Translations under genes and position numbers: made by a program
Notes under the pieces: generated by a model
Databases searched by the model: none
What the model saw: only the letters and a program-made list of their open reading frames with translations
What the model was told of the DNA's origin: nothing
Source: Salinivenus sp.
GTDB taxonomy: Bacteria; Bacteroidota; Rhodothermia; Rhodothermales; Salinibacteraceae
Reading direction: 5' to 3'
Assembly: GCA_018609755.1 (NCBI GenBank)
Contig: JAHENZ010000229.1
Location: 1 to 64,000, forward strand
Length of the DNA stretch: 64,000 nucleotides
Shown here: piece after piece, positions 37,216 to 46,449 of the stretch
Layout: each line of letters opens with the position of its first letter
Numbering within the stretch: the stretch's first letter is position 1

Positions 37216-40200
37216 TTATGCTCCGACCACCTCGAAAGTCGAACCGATGGCAGGATCTTTTTCGACCTCAATGCGAACCGGAAATGCCTGCTTAAGGCGT
37301 TGAAGATGCGTAATCACGATGATTTTTGCAAAGTCATCGCGGATTGCCTGAATGGCCTCCACGAGCCGCTCGATCCCCGTCTCATCCTGCGTGCCAAAGC
37401 CCTCGTCGATGACCAGCGTCCGCACACGAACGCCACTCCGATCAGCGAGCAGTTGCGCCAACGCCACGCGGAGGGCAAAATTCACCCGGAAGCTCTCTCC
37501 GCCCGAATAGGTTTCATACGGCCGGGGCACCCCCTGCTCGTCGGTAATTATAATGTCGAGGGTTTCCTTCGTCCCACCGCTCTTTTTCTCCTTTAAGGTT
37601 TCGAGACGAACGTGCATCCGCCCGTCCGTGAGGCGGTCAAGAATCCGATTTGCTCGTTCCTCAATTTCCGGAAGGGTTTCTTCGATGATCAAGGACGGAA
37701 TCCCGTGCTTCCCAAAAACAGTGCGGAGATGCTTGTATAACTGCCGATCATCTTTGCAGGCCTCAAGTGTGTCTCGGGCTTCCTCAAGATCCTCCCGATC
37801 TCGCTGCGCCTGGTCGAGGCGTTCACTGAGCATGCCGAGCGTTTGCTGCGCGTCCGTCAACGACTCTTCCGCAGCTTCCAATTCCTTCTCCACAGACTCT
37901 ACCTCTTCGTCCAGCGACGCTTTCTTCTCTAGGGCGTCGTTCAGTGTCTCAATCTCTTCCCGCTTATCCTGGCGTTCTTCCTTCAGAGCTTCAATCTGAT
38001 CCCGGACCTGCGCACGCTGCTCGACCCATTCGGACCGGTTGTTTTCAGCGTTCTTGAGCTCGCTCCGGCGATCTGGAACGTGACTGAGGTCTTTGAACGC
38101 CTGCCGCACCTCTTGAAACCGCTCAGGATCGAAGTCCACGTCCTCCAGCTGCTGTTGAAGAGTCTCCCGTCGGTCCTTCAACTCTTCGAAGGCGGTTCCA
38201 TCCTCCAGTTCTGTCCGAAGCGTTTCAATCTCCTCGTTATGCTCGCGAATCTTCCGCTGAAGCTCCTCTCGACGACCGTCGAGCTCATTCAGCTCTCGAA
38301 GTCGCTCGGTATACCGATCCAACTGCGCCGCCCGGTTCTGGAGAGAGTCGAAGTGCTCGGGATCGAACTGCAACGCAGCCCGACGCTGGGCGCACCACTG
38401 CCACCGCCGACGATGCTCGGCCCCGTAGGTCCGGTGTTGGAGTTTCTGCTGGAGAGCTAGGGCCTGCTGCCGATGCACGTCCTTCTGTTCGGCACGCTCC
38501 TGGAGTGATCGCCGCTGCTCACGGGCGGTGGCCAGCGCTTCCTCGACTCCGTCTAGCTCCCGTCCCTTCTTTCGTAGCTGAGCGTATTGCTGCCGAAGCT
38601 CTGTGCGACGCTCCGATAGTTCTTGCAGCTGCTCTTCCCCCTCCCGGATGGACTCCTCCAACTCGTCAATGCTGGATTGCAGTGTCGACTCCACCTCCTG
38701 CCGGTGGGACGGGGTCAGTTCGGTGCCGCAGGTCGGACACGTCGGGCCGTCGGCCGCCCGAAAGCGTTGGAGTTCGGCCTGATCCTGATCGCGCTCCTCC
38801 CGCCGGGCGTCCAGCTGTCCCTCTAGCTCCTGAATGTGCTGGCCCACCGTCTTGCCCTTCGCCTCAAGCTCCTGCAACTGCTCGTCCAGCTGGCTCCGCT
38901 TCTCTTTCTTCGTCGAGAGGGTGTCGATTCGTTCGTCGAGGTCCTCCAGTGCCGACACGGCCTCCTCTTCATCTGCGATTTGTTCCTGCAGGGCATCGAG
39001 CTCCCCTTTGAGCTGCTGCTGCACCCCAACGAGGGCGCGTCGCGCCTCTTGCTGCTGTTCCTTCAATCGGTCACGACGGTCGCGCACCGCCTCCCATTCC
39101 CGCACCGTCTGTCGCGCGGCCTGAGCCTCCCGCAAGTGCTCTTCTACAGCCGACCGCTGGGCCAACTGCGTCTCACACTCGTCCAGGTCTCGCTTGAGAT
39201 TCTTGCGCTCAACCTTTAGCCGGTCGAGGCGACGCTCCAATGTGTTTGTGCGCTCTCGGAGCGACGACTCCACCTGTTCAATCTGCTTCTCCAGGCCCCG
39301 GTGCAGGTCTCGTTTTTCATCGAGCGCATCCCGCTCTTCTTGAAGGGACTGATACCGTTCATACGCCGCCTCAATCTCTTCCTGCTCATCCAGTAGCTCG
39401 TCGGCCTGAGCAATCTTCTCGTTAAGCGACTCCAGTGTGTCCTCTTGATTCCCAATTCGATCGTCGAGGTCCTCCAGGGCCGATCGTGCCGCCTCCCGTT
39501 CGCGAGCCTTCGCCTCAAGGTCCGCTACCGCCTGCGTGAGGCTCTTTTCACGTTCTCGGAGCTCTGCCACCCTCTCCTGTTGTGCCTCAATGTCGGCCTG
39601 AACCTCCGCGCGTTTCTCTTCCCACTCCGGTACGTCCGCAACGGCCTCCTCCAGGCGCTCGACCTCTGCCTCCGTCCGCTGCTGGCGTTTTTTCGCCTCA
39701 CGCCAACGATCCCGAGCCTTGTCCTCCAGCTGTTCGTAGCGGCTCAGGTTCAGGATGCTGACCAGAATTTCCTTGCGCTGGCTCGGGCTCTTGTCCGTAA
39801 ACTCGTCGGAGCGCCCCTGTAGCAGGAAGGCGGAGTTGATGAACGTGTCGTAATCGAGGCCGAGAGTGTCTTCGATCCGGCCCTGCGTCTCGCGCTGCGT
39901 CGCCCCCGTGAGCGGTCGGTACTCGTCATCCTCTGGATCGAAGAGCTGGAATTCGAGGTCCGAAGAGGTGGTCTTTCCTGTCGCCGAACGCGAGAACGAA
40001 CGAGTGACGCGGTAGCGGGTGCCCTCCAGATCGAAGGTGAACGTCACCTCCATGTGCCGCGAGCCGATTCGGATGAGCTCGTCATCGGGTTTGCGCTTGC
40101 CACTGGACTTCCGAGCCTCTCCCCAAAGGGCCCAGGTGATAGCATCGAGGAGTGCGGACTTCCCCTCTCCGTTTCCGCCCGAAAGACACGCCACCTCAAA

Positions 40201-40275
40201 ATCGTTGAATTCGAGGGCAGGGGCCGCCGTACCGTAGCTGAGAAAGTTCTGAAGCTCGAGTCGAACGGGGACCAT
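37216..40275 (-). CDS. sbcC: SbcC-like exonuclease ATPase subunit
   Basis: This 1,019-residue SMC-related ATPase of the Rad50/SbcC type works with the nuclease SbcD in double-strand-break and hairpin processing. Visible features are Walker A GGNGEGKS (33-40), two long coiled coils rich in Glu, Gln and Arg, a central zinc hook CPTCG, the signature YSGGESFRVNFALR and Walker B TLVIDEGFGTQDE. sbcD is normally directly upstream. Here the adjacent gene is an unrelated small protein and no SbcD is in the window. It lies 94 bp upstream of the MerR gene. Confidence 0.95.
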   Translation of the reverse strand: MVPVRLELQNFLSYGTAAPALEFNDFEVACLSGGNGEGKSALLDAITWALWGEARKSSGKRKPDDELIRIGSRHMEVTFTFDLEGTRYRVTRSFSRSATGKTTSSDLEFQLFDPEDDEYRPLTGATQRETQGRIEDTLGLDYDTFINSAFLLQGRSDEFTDKSPSQRKEILVSILNLSRYEQLEDKARDRWREAKKRQQRTEAEVERLEEAVADVPEWEEKRAEVQADIEAQQERVAELREREKSLTQAVADLEAKAREREAARSALEDLDDRIGNQEDTLESLNEKIAQADELLDEQEEIEAAYERYQSLQEERDALDEKRDLHRGLEKQIEQVESSLRERTNTLERRLDRLKVERKNLKRDLDECETQLAQRSAVEEHLREAQAARQTVREWEAVRDRRDRLKEQQQEARRALVGVQQQLKGELDALQEQIADEEEAVSALEDLDERIDTLSTKKEKRSQLDEQLQELEAKGKTVGQHIQELEGQLDARREERDQDQAELQRFRAADGPTCPTCGTELTPSHRQEVESTLQSSIDELEESIREGEEQLQELSERRTELRQQYAQLRKKGRELDGVEEALATAREQRRSLQERAEQKDVHRQQALALQQKLQHRTYGAEHRRRWQWCAQRRAALQFDPEHFDSLQNRAAQLDRYTERLRELNELDGRREELQRKIREHNEEIETLRTELEDGTAFEELKDRRETLQQQLEDVDFDPERFQEVRQAFKDLSHVPDRRSELKNAENNRSEWVEQRAQVRDQIEALKEERQDKREEIETLNDALEKKASLDEEVESVEKELEAAEESLTDAQQTLGMLSERLDQAQRDREDLEEARDTLEACKDDRQLYKHLRTVFGKHGIPSLIIEETLPEIEERANRILDRLTDGRMHVRLETLKEKKSGGTKETLDIIITDEQGVPRPYETYSGGESFRVNFALRVALAQLLADRSGVRVRTLVIDEGFGTQDETGIERLVEAIQAIRDDFAKIIVITHLQRLKQAFPVRIEVEKDPAIGSTFEVVGA

Positions 40276-40335
40276 GCGGGATAGGAAACTACGAACGGTG
40301 TCCTCGGACTCGACCCCGAGGCACCGACCACGAGG

Positions 40336-40767
40336 TTATCGAAATTGAATGGGAGTAACGCTTACGATGACCTCCACGACCGACGCTAAGTCGTACTCCT
40401 CAAGGTACGAGAGCATCTCTTCCTCCAGCGCGTCGGCCAGGCGGGCCCGGACCGGAGGGGTGATGGCGTCGTCCACATTTGCGACCACACCATCTTCCCC
40501 TTCCACGTCCATCAAGATGGAAATCCGTTCGCGAGGGGCTCCCGGCACTCGATCTTGCTCCACGGAGACATCGACCGTGAGCGTATGCGAACCGAGATCC
40601 GCCCCGTTCAACGCTTCTTCCGCCAAGGGACGAACGGTTTGGCGGACGCGCTCTGCTATCGTTGGGTGAACGCGTTCGCTCTGTCGCGTAGCGCCGCGGA
40701 CGGAATCGAGGTCCGCATCTTCAGTGAGGTGGAGATCAATCGAAATGGTACTACCGACGACGGCCAT
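40336..40767 (-). CDS. Hypothetical protein
   Basis: This 143-residue acidic protein lies 60 bp upstream of sbcC. It reads as a single alpha/beta domain (STISIDLHLTEDADL ... HTLTVDVSVEQD ... RISILMDVEGEDG ... VVEVIVSVTPIQFR). I do not recognise the family. An in-frame start at 40833 would add a hydrophobic N-terminal segment, making it an exported or anchored protein, so location depends on the start. The ATG at 40767 is my guess. Confidence 0.55.
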   Translation of the reverse strand: MAVVGSTISIDLHLTEDADLDSVRGATRQSERVHPTIAERVRQTVRPLAEEALNGADLGSHTLTVDVSVEQDRVPGAPRERISILMDVEGEDGVVANVDDAITPPVRARLADALEEEMLSYLEEYDLASVVEVIVSVTPIQFR

Positions 40768-40897
40768 GATTGGGGCGAATGCAGTGAAGAACCAGGCGAA
40801 TGTGTAGAACCAAACGTGGTGTAGTGTAAGCATTCACGACATTTTGATTCAACCACCCCTCTTCCCTGCGGCCCCCACACAATGTTACGAAACGGAA

Positions 40898-41473
40898 TTA
40901 CTGATCGGATTTCTTGCGGCTCGCTTCCTGAATGGAGGAATCCAGCGAGGGCTCGATCTCATGCCCGAATGCTTCCGATGCCCGCCGGGCCGCCGGTAAG
41001 TAGGGCGACGTGGCCTCCAGGGTTTCCGGCAACGCGCTCGCCACGGGAGCGTATAGCTTGGAGCGGCTCCGGACGTCCTTGCTGGGCATCTCAAACCCCG
41101 AGAGCACCAGAAACAGTACACTCAAGAGCAACGCCGCCTTGAAGCCTCCCAGCGCGCCCCCTGCTGCTCGATTCACGAGGTTCAGCGATAGGGTCTCCAG
41201 AATTTGTTCGAGGAGTCGCGAGAGTGCCAAAAACACCAACTGTACCCCGACGAAAATCACGATGAACCCCGCGATGGGCGCCACGGACTCCGCCAATCCG
41301 AGACTGTCCACAACGAGGGCCCCGACCGGATGCATGAGCTGCACCGACAGAAAAAAGGCAAAGACCAGCCCAACTAGACTCGCGATCTGTCGCACCGCTC
41401 CCACAAAAAATCCCCGGACGAGTCCGCCCGTCAGTACGACCAAAATGAACCAGTCCAGAGCAGCGAGCCCCAT
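40898..41473 (-). CDS. CvpA-family membrane protein
   Basis: This 191-residue protein has four hydrophobic helices in the first 140 residues (DWFILVVLTGGLVRGFFVGAVRQI, then VGLVFAFFLSV, IAGFIVIFVGVQLVFL, GFKAALLLSVLFLVLS) and a charged tail, as in the colicin V production (CvpA) family. Members are inner-membrane proteins of uncertain role in envelope homeostasis. The ATG at 41473 gives the canonical start. Confidence 0.88.
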   Translation of the reverse strand: MGLAALDWFILVVLTGGLVRGFFVGAVRQIASLVGLVFAFFLSVQLMHPVGALVVDSLGLAESVAPIAGFIVIFVGVQLVFLALSRLLEQILETLSLNLVNRAAGGALGGFKAALLLSVLFLVLSGFEMPSKDVRSRSKLYAPVASALPETLEATSPYLPAARRASEAFGHEIEPSLDSSIQEASRKKSDQ

Positions 41474-41708
41474 GACGACGACACGGTGCAAGGATGGCAG
41501 TGAGCACTCGGCCTACTTCGCATTCGGAAGCAGGACGCGGAGGGATGTCCGAGATATAGCTGTTTTCACTATACGCTGCAAAGCTGCCGCTGCGGGACGG
41601 CTACAAACGCGCCCAATTCAGTCTAACTTTTCAGACGCATGCGCACGAGTTCGACATCCGGACTTGAAAAACGGCTGCTGTAAATACAACCCTAAACTCA
41701 AACAGAGT

Positions 41709-42182
41709 CTATCCTCCTAGAAGCTGTTTAACGACCGTCTGCACCCGTCCCCCGGCCACTTTGCCACGCAACTCGTCCATCGCCCGACCCATCACCGGTC
41801 CCATGTCCGCCATCGACTCCGCCCCCACGTCGTCAATAATGGACTGAAGCTTCTCTCGAAGCGCCTCATCCGACACCTGATCGGGCATGTATTCGTCCAG
41901 CACGTCGAGTTCTTCCTGCTCTTTCTCCACCAAGTCCTCCCGCCCGGCGTTCTCGTACTGCTCGATCGAGTCTTTCCGCTGGTTGACCTGCTTCCGAAGA
42001 ACCGCCAGCTGGTCTTGTTCACTCAACACGGTTTCAGCCCCGTCCTGACGTTGGTCGATTTCTTTGTTTTTGAGAGCCGAACGGAGGGACCGCAACGTCC
42101 GAAGTCGGACCTTGTCCTTGTTGCGCATGGCCTCCTTGAGGTCCTCACTGAGACGATCGAGGAGCGAATCGGCAGTTGGCAT
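41709..42182 (-). CDS. GatB/YqeY-domain protein
   Basis: This 157-residue protein is of the YqeY family, similar to the tail domain of the amidotransferase subunit GatB. It has LKEAMRNKDKVRLRTLRSLRSALKNKEID near the N terminus and GPVMGRAMDELRGKVAGGRVQTVVKQLL at the end. A role in tRNA-dependent amide formation has been suggested from the shared domain but not shown. It follows the EI gene by 81 bp on the same strand. Confidence 0.94.
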   Translation of the reverse strand: MPTADSLLDRLSEDLKEAMRNKDKVRLRTLRSLRSALKNKEIDQRQDGAETVLSEQDQLAVLRKQVNQRKDSIEQYENAGREDLVEKEQEELDVLDEYMPDQVSDEALREKLQSIIDDVGAESMADMGPVMGRAMDELRGKVAGGRVQTVVKQLLGG

Positions 42183-42263
42183 GGAAAAGCTGGGGAAACA
42201 TCAATCAGAATCGAACTGGAATTATCATCGTGATACGCTCCTCGGTCGTAAACGGTCCGGCCC

Positions 42264-44057
42264 CTAATTGTCAAGATCCATTGTGAGATCGGCATCGTAG
42301 CATTCTCGACACCAGTCCCGGGTGGTACGCCGGACCGCGTCCGCATCGGAGGCCGACAGCGCTGCCGTCGCCAAATCCTCAGCGTCCCTGACTGAAATCT
42401 GAGAAATGGCGTGCATCACTTCTGGCAGTGAGGGCATCGAGACGCTCAGTCGCCGCAGTCCAAGGCCCAGTAACACGGGGAGGGCATACAGATCGCTGGC
42501 CACCTCCCCGCAGAGGGAAACAGGCGTTTCTGCGAATTCCCCTGCCTCTACGGTCCGGCGGAGCAAGTGAAGGACCGCCGGATGCAGAGCATCGTACCGG
42601 TTGGCCACGCGATCATTGCCGCGATCCACCGCCAAAACATACTGGGTGAGGTCGTTGGTTCCGATGGATAAAAAGTCCACCGACTCCGCAAATAAATTTG
42701 CCTGGAGGGCCACGGCCGGCACCTCCACCATGACTCCCAGGGGAAGGTCCGCGTCATGCGCAATGTCCTGAGTATCGAGTCGCCTCGCCTCTTCTGCGAG
42801 CATTTCCCGCACACGCTCTACTTCGCTCACTTGGGTAACCATGGGCAGAAGGACCCGAAGCGCCCCGTGCACGTTGGCTCGGAGCAGTGCCCGAAGCTGC
42901 GGCCGGAGCAAGGATTCGGGGCGATCCAGCAGCACTCGAATGCCCCGCCATCCGAGAAATGGATTCGCTTCGTTCCCGGGAAGTGAGAACAGCTTATCGC
43001 CCCCCAGGTCGAGAAGACGAATCGTGGCGCCGTGCGTACCCGTCACTTCGGCGGCTTTTCGGTACGTCGCGGCCTGCTCGTTCTCATCCATCACCATTTC
43101 GTCGCCGCTCAGAAACAGCATTTCCGTACGCATGAGCCCGATCCCATCCCCCCCCAGATGGCCGAGTGAATCGAGGGTCTCCCCAAACTCGACGTTGGCC
43201 TGAACGGTGATCACCTCCCCATCGGCTGTAGTGGTTGGATGGTCGTCCGGCTCCGTCTTGGACTTCAAAAGCGCCTCGTTGCGCGACCGACGCTGCCGGT
43301 AGCTCTCGACTATTTCGTCGGCGGGGTGCACGATGAGGTGCCCCTGGCGCCCGTCGAGAATGACCCGGTCGCCATTGGCAACGACATCGAGGGCCGTATC
43401 CGCGCCCACAATGGCCGGCAAGTTCAGCGCACGAGCAATGATGGACACGTGAGAGGTCTCTCCCCCTTTCGTCGTCACGCAGCCGAGGATTCCATGGCGG
43501 TGAAAACGGATCAGGTCGGCGGCGGTGAGTCGCTCCGCTACGACAATGGCATTCGGTTGAACAGTTGACACGGTTCGGTTGCGCTGCAAAATCTGGAGGA
43601 GACGCGCCTCCAACTCTTCCAGATCCCCGGCCCGCTCCCGCAAATAGTCGTCCTCACTCTCCTCCAGGCGGCGTCGGTGGGCTCGCAGAACCGATGAGAG
43701 TGCGTGCGCCGCAGACTCGTGGTTTTCCGTAATGCGTTGCCGGACCGCACCCAGCACTTCTTCATCTTGGAGCATCAACGTTTGAGCTTCCAGCAGGGCC
43801 TCGCCTTCTTCCCCGAGTTGATCCTGCGCGAGTGCGTGGGTCTTCTCAAGCTCCCGCTCGGCCCGAGACACGGCGTCATCAAACAACTGGAGCTCCTCTT
43901 CTACGTCCGAAGGGTCGACGTTCCTCTGTTGAATCTCCGGAGGAGGCAGCCGGTACCGATGCACCGACCCGATCGCGATGCCGGGCGCCCCTCCAATCCC
44001 CTCCACGACCACCGGATCGGACGCGGACGAGCTCATGTTGGATTGATCGTCGGTCAT
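42264..44057 (-). CDS. ptsI: PTS enzyme I (phosphoenolpyruvate-protein phosphotransferase)
   Basis: This 597-residue cytoplasmic enzyme takes phosphate from PEP and passes it to HPr. The phosphohistidine motif GGETSHVSIIARALNLPAIVG is intact, as are the PEP-binding TIM-barrel signatures (GIGLMRTEMLFL, FLGWRGIRVLL, VMVEVPAVALQA, SIGTNDLTQYVLAVDRGN). The ATG at 44057 leaves 31 bp after the HPr stop. The longer frame overlaps ptsH. No EIIA, EIIB or EIIC gene or HPr kinase is in the window. Confidence 0.96.
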   Translation of the reverse strand: MTDDQSNMSSSASDPVVVEGIGGAPGIAIGSVHRYRLPPPEIQQRNVDPSDVEEELQLFDDAVSRAERELEKTHALAQDQLGEEGEALLEAQTLMLQDEEVLGAVRQRITENHESAAHALSSVLRAHRRRLEESEDDYLRERAGDLEELEARLLQILQRNRTVSTVQPNAIVVAERLTAADLIRFHRHGILGCVTTKGGETSHVSIIARALNLPAIVGADTALDVVANGDRVILDGRQGHLIVHPADEIVESYRQRRSRNEALLKSKTEPDDHPTTTADGEVITVQANVEFGETLDSLGHLGGDGIGLMRTEMLFLSGDEMVMDENEQAATYRKAAEVTGTHGATIRLLDLGGDKLFSLPGNEANPFLGWRGIRVLLDRPESLLRPQLRALLRANVHGALRVLLPMVTQVSEVERVREMLAEEARRLDTQDIAHDADLPLGVMVEVPAVALQANLFAESVDFLSIGTNDLTQYVLAVDRGNDRVANRYDALHPAVLHLLRRTVEAGEFAETPVSLCGEVASDLYALPVLLGLGLRRLSVSMPSLPEVMHAISQISVRDAEDLATAALSASDADAVRRTTRDWCRECYDADLTMDLDN

Positions 44058-44088
44058 AAAAGTCCCTTCCGTGAGGACCATCAAAACG

Positions 44089-44358
44089 CTACATTTCCTC
44101 TCCAAACCCATCCGCAAAGAGCTCAGCAACCGCGTCGGCCGCGGCTTCTTCATCTTCCCCCTCCACCATGAGCGTGAGCGACGCCCCCTGCTCCGCAGCC
44201 AGAGTCATGACCCCAATCACACTCTTCCCGTTGATCTCGTAGTTGTCCCGCCGCAGAAACACGTCGGCCTCGAATTTCGATGCCGTTCGGACAAGCATTG
44301 ATGCAGGCCGGGTATGAAGACCGGCCCGATTTCGAACGGTGACTTCGCGCTCAATCAT
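44089..44358 (-). CDS. ptsH: HPr phosphocarrier protein
   Basis: This 89-residue HPr has the active-site H15 (AGLHTRPAS) and S46 in INGKSVIGVM, the regulatory serine that an HPr kinase can modify. It is immediately upstream of ptsI. Upstream on the same strand is the polyprenyl synthase gene, whose end is 140 bp away. With no sugar permease nearby, the pair may serve a regulatory PTS or use EII genes elsewhere. Confidence 0.97.
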   Translation of the reverse strand: MIEREVTVRNRAGLHTRPASMLVRTASKFEADVFLRRDNYEINGKSVIGVMTLAAEQGASLTLMVEGEDEEAAADAVAELFADGFGEEM

Positions 44359-44498
44359 GCGATATGAGGGTCGTGTGTAAAAGCGGCTCCGAAAAATTCA
44401 ATGGCCCGACGGACATGCAAAATCACACCGTGGGATTCGGAAGTCAACTTGGGAAAACGACCACTGTGGCTACGGACGCAGAAGGACACCGTTGCGCA

Positions 44499-45494
44499 CT
44501 AATGGCTGCGGGCCTCCATTTCATCGATCAGCCAGGCAAGCGTCTCTCGCGCCTGACCGGGGGGGAGCACGTCCAGGTGTTCGCGCGCATGAGAGCTGTA
44601 CCGCTGAACCGCCGAGCGTGCCTCCTCAAAAATGCCAAGACGTTCCATCCGCGTCCGAGCCTCGTCCACGTCCGATCGCGGGAGCCCATCCTCGTGGATG
44701 AGGCGGGCAAACCAATCGTACTCGTCGCCCTCGGCTCGTTCCAGGGCTCGGAGCGTGAGGTACGTCTTCTTTCCCGTTACCAAATCTCCCCCTACGGCTT
44801 TTCCCCAGTCGTCCCCGTCCGCGGTCAGATCCAAGAGGTCGTCCTGAATTTGAAAGGCTCGACCAACCAATTGGCCGGCAGAACGAAGAGCATCTCGGTC
44901 AGACTCAGGCGCATCGCCCACGACGGCTCCCAGCTCGAAGCACGCTGAGAGTAGCGCGGCGGTCTTCCCGTCAATCATGTCGAGGTAGGCCGCCACCGAC
45001 ACCTCCTCCTGCGTTTCAAACGAGGCGTCGAGCGCCTGTCCCGAACAGAGCTGCTCGACCATCGGGTGATAGACGTCGTACAGCACGTCGTCCGAGACAC
45101 CGTCCACGTTCCCCAGCACCTCATACGAGAGTCCCATGAGGAGATCTCCTGTGAGGATCGCAGTGCCGAGGTCCCACTTCACGTGAACGGTGGCCCGTCC
45201 GCGTCGCTCGTCGGCATCGTCCATAATGTCGTCGTGCACGAGCGTGAAGTTGTGAAACACCTCCACGGCTAGAGCAGCCGGAAGCGCCGATTCTGGGGGC
45301 CGCCCGTAGGCCTCGGCAACGAGCAAAAGCAGGGTGGGCCGCACGCGTTTTCCGCCCCCCTCCAGTACGTACTGTACGGGAGTATAGAGCACCCCCGGCG
45401 ACCGATCCGTGACTAGTCCCCGCAGGCCCTCTTCAATTTCTGAACGGAGAGAGTCAATGTGATCGGGCGGGCGAAACGTAGCGGACGACGCCAT
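44499..45494 (-). CDS. Trans-isoprenyl diphosphate synthase
   Basis: This 331-residue synthase extends allylic diphosphates with isopentenyl diphosphate. Both Asp-rich motifs are present: DDIMD at 88-92 and DDLLD in the second half, with GGKRVRP (47-53) and the GKTAALLSACFELG helix. Chain length cannot be read with certainty. A C20 product would feed the carotenoids and retinal used near the left end, and a longer one would feed menaquinone. The two loci are more than 40 kb apart. Confidence 0.93.
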   Translation of the reverse strand: MASSATFRPPDHIDSLRSEIEEGLRGLVTDRSPGVLYTPVQYVLEGGGKRVRPTLLLLVAEAYGRPPESALPAALAVEVFHNFTLVHDDIMDDADERRGRATVHVKWDLGTAILTGDLLMGLSYEVLGNVDGVSDDVLYDVYHPMVEQLCSGQALDASFETQEEVSVAAYLDMIDGKTAALLSACFELGAVVGDAPESDRDALRSAGQLVGRAFQIQDDLLDLTADGDDWGKAVGGDLVTGKKTYLTLRALERAEGDEYDWFARLIHEDGLPRSDVDEARTRMERLGIFEEARSAVQRYSSHAREHLDVLPPGQARETLAWLIDEMEARSH

Positions 45495-45575
45495 TTCAGA
45501 ATGGATAGACGGCAGAAGTTAGAAACGCAGGGGATGATAGAACGGACGGCAGAACCAGACGATGACTACGAAGTC

Positions 45576-45611
45576 ACCGCCTGGACAACCATAACCGCCT
45601 GGACAACCATA
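45576..45611. repeat. Exact 18-bp tandem duplication
   Basis: The unit ACCGCCTGGACAACCATA occurs twice head to tail (45576-45593, 45594-45611) with no mismatch. It lies in the 161-bp gap between the adk stop and the start of the polyprenyl synthase gene, about 80-115 bp upstream of the latter's start. Confidence 0.95.
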
Positions 45612-45655
45612 GGAGAACGAACGTAGCTGGTTGCCCCTCAGGAGCGCATTCGCAT

Positions 45656-46303
45656 CTATGCCCGAGTCGCAACACGCTCATCGAGCACCGAGTCGATTCG
45701 CTCGTATACGTCTTCAATGTCTCCTTCCCCGTTCACCGTAAGGAGCAGATCACGCGACTCGTAGTACTCCTCAAGCGGCTCCGTTTCGTCGCGGTAGACC
45801 GCGAGCCGATTGCGGACCGTCTCGGGCTGGTCGTCGTCGCGCTGAACGATCAGGTCTGGATCAATGTCCGCGGGTGGGGGATCGTGGTCCAGATGGTACG
45901 TCTCACCGGTCTCGGCATGAACCCGACGTCGACTCAACCGCTCGACAATGACCTCATCCGGCACCGACAAGCTGAGTACTGCGTCAATCGGGGTGTCGTT
46001 CTCCTCGCAAAACTCCGTGAGCCACTCCGCCTGTTGGGTCGTTCGCGGGTATCCGTCGAGAACGTAATCGTCGTAGTCCTCGTCCGCAATCGCGTTTTCG
46101 GCCAGTTTCCGGACCACCGTGTCGGGCACGAGTTCTCCTTTCTCCACGTAGGCCTTTGCTTCTTTCCCCACCGGCGTCTCATTTTTCATCGCCTCACGGA
46201 TGATGTCCCCCGTCGAAATCTGCACGAGTCCGCGTCGCGTCTCCAAGAGACTGGCTTGTGTTCCTTTGCCTGCTCCCGGCGGTCCAAAAATGATGAGTCG
46301 CAT
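45656..46303 (-). CDS. adk: Adenylate kinase
   Basis: This 215-residue nucleotide kinase interconverts ATP + AMP and 2 ADP. It has the P-loop GPPGAGKGTQ at 7-16, the AMP-binding block STGDIIREAM, VLDGYPRT, and a long LID (about 125-160) without the zinc-binding Cys set of Gram-positive forms. The domain is rich in Asp and Glu, as expected for a salt-adapted enzyme. It stands 147 bp from the preceding gene on the same strand. Confidence 0.97.
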   Translation of the reverse strand: MRLIIFGPPGAGKGTQASLLETRRGLVQISTGDIIREAMKNETPVGKEAKAYVEKGELVPDTVVRKLAENAIADEDYDDYVLDGYPRTTQQAEWLTEFCEENDTPIDAVLSLSVPDEVIVERLSRRRVHAETGETYHLDHDPPPADIDPDLIVQRDDDQPETVRNRLAVYRDETEPLEEYYESRDLLLTVNGEGDIEDVYERIDSVLDERVATRA

Positions 46304-46449
46304 ATCGGTTGAGAATTCGCTTGGTGTAGGCGTTCAAGAATGGAAATTCATGGCGCACTGGTGCATCTCTCACACACAGCACTCCCCCGTTCGCTTCTCC
46401 TAGCTGGGCTGATCGGCTCCTCGCGTACCGGCCCACGGAACAAACAGAT

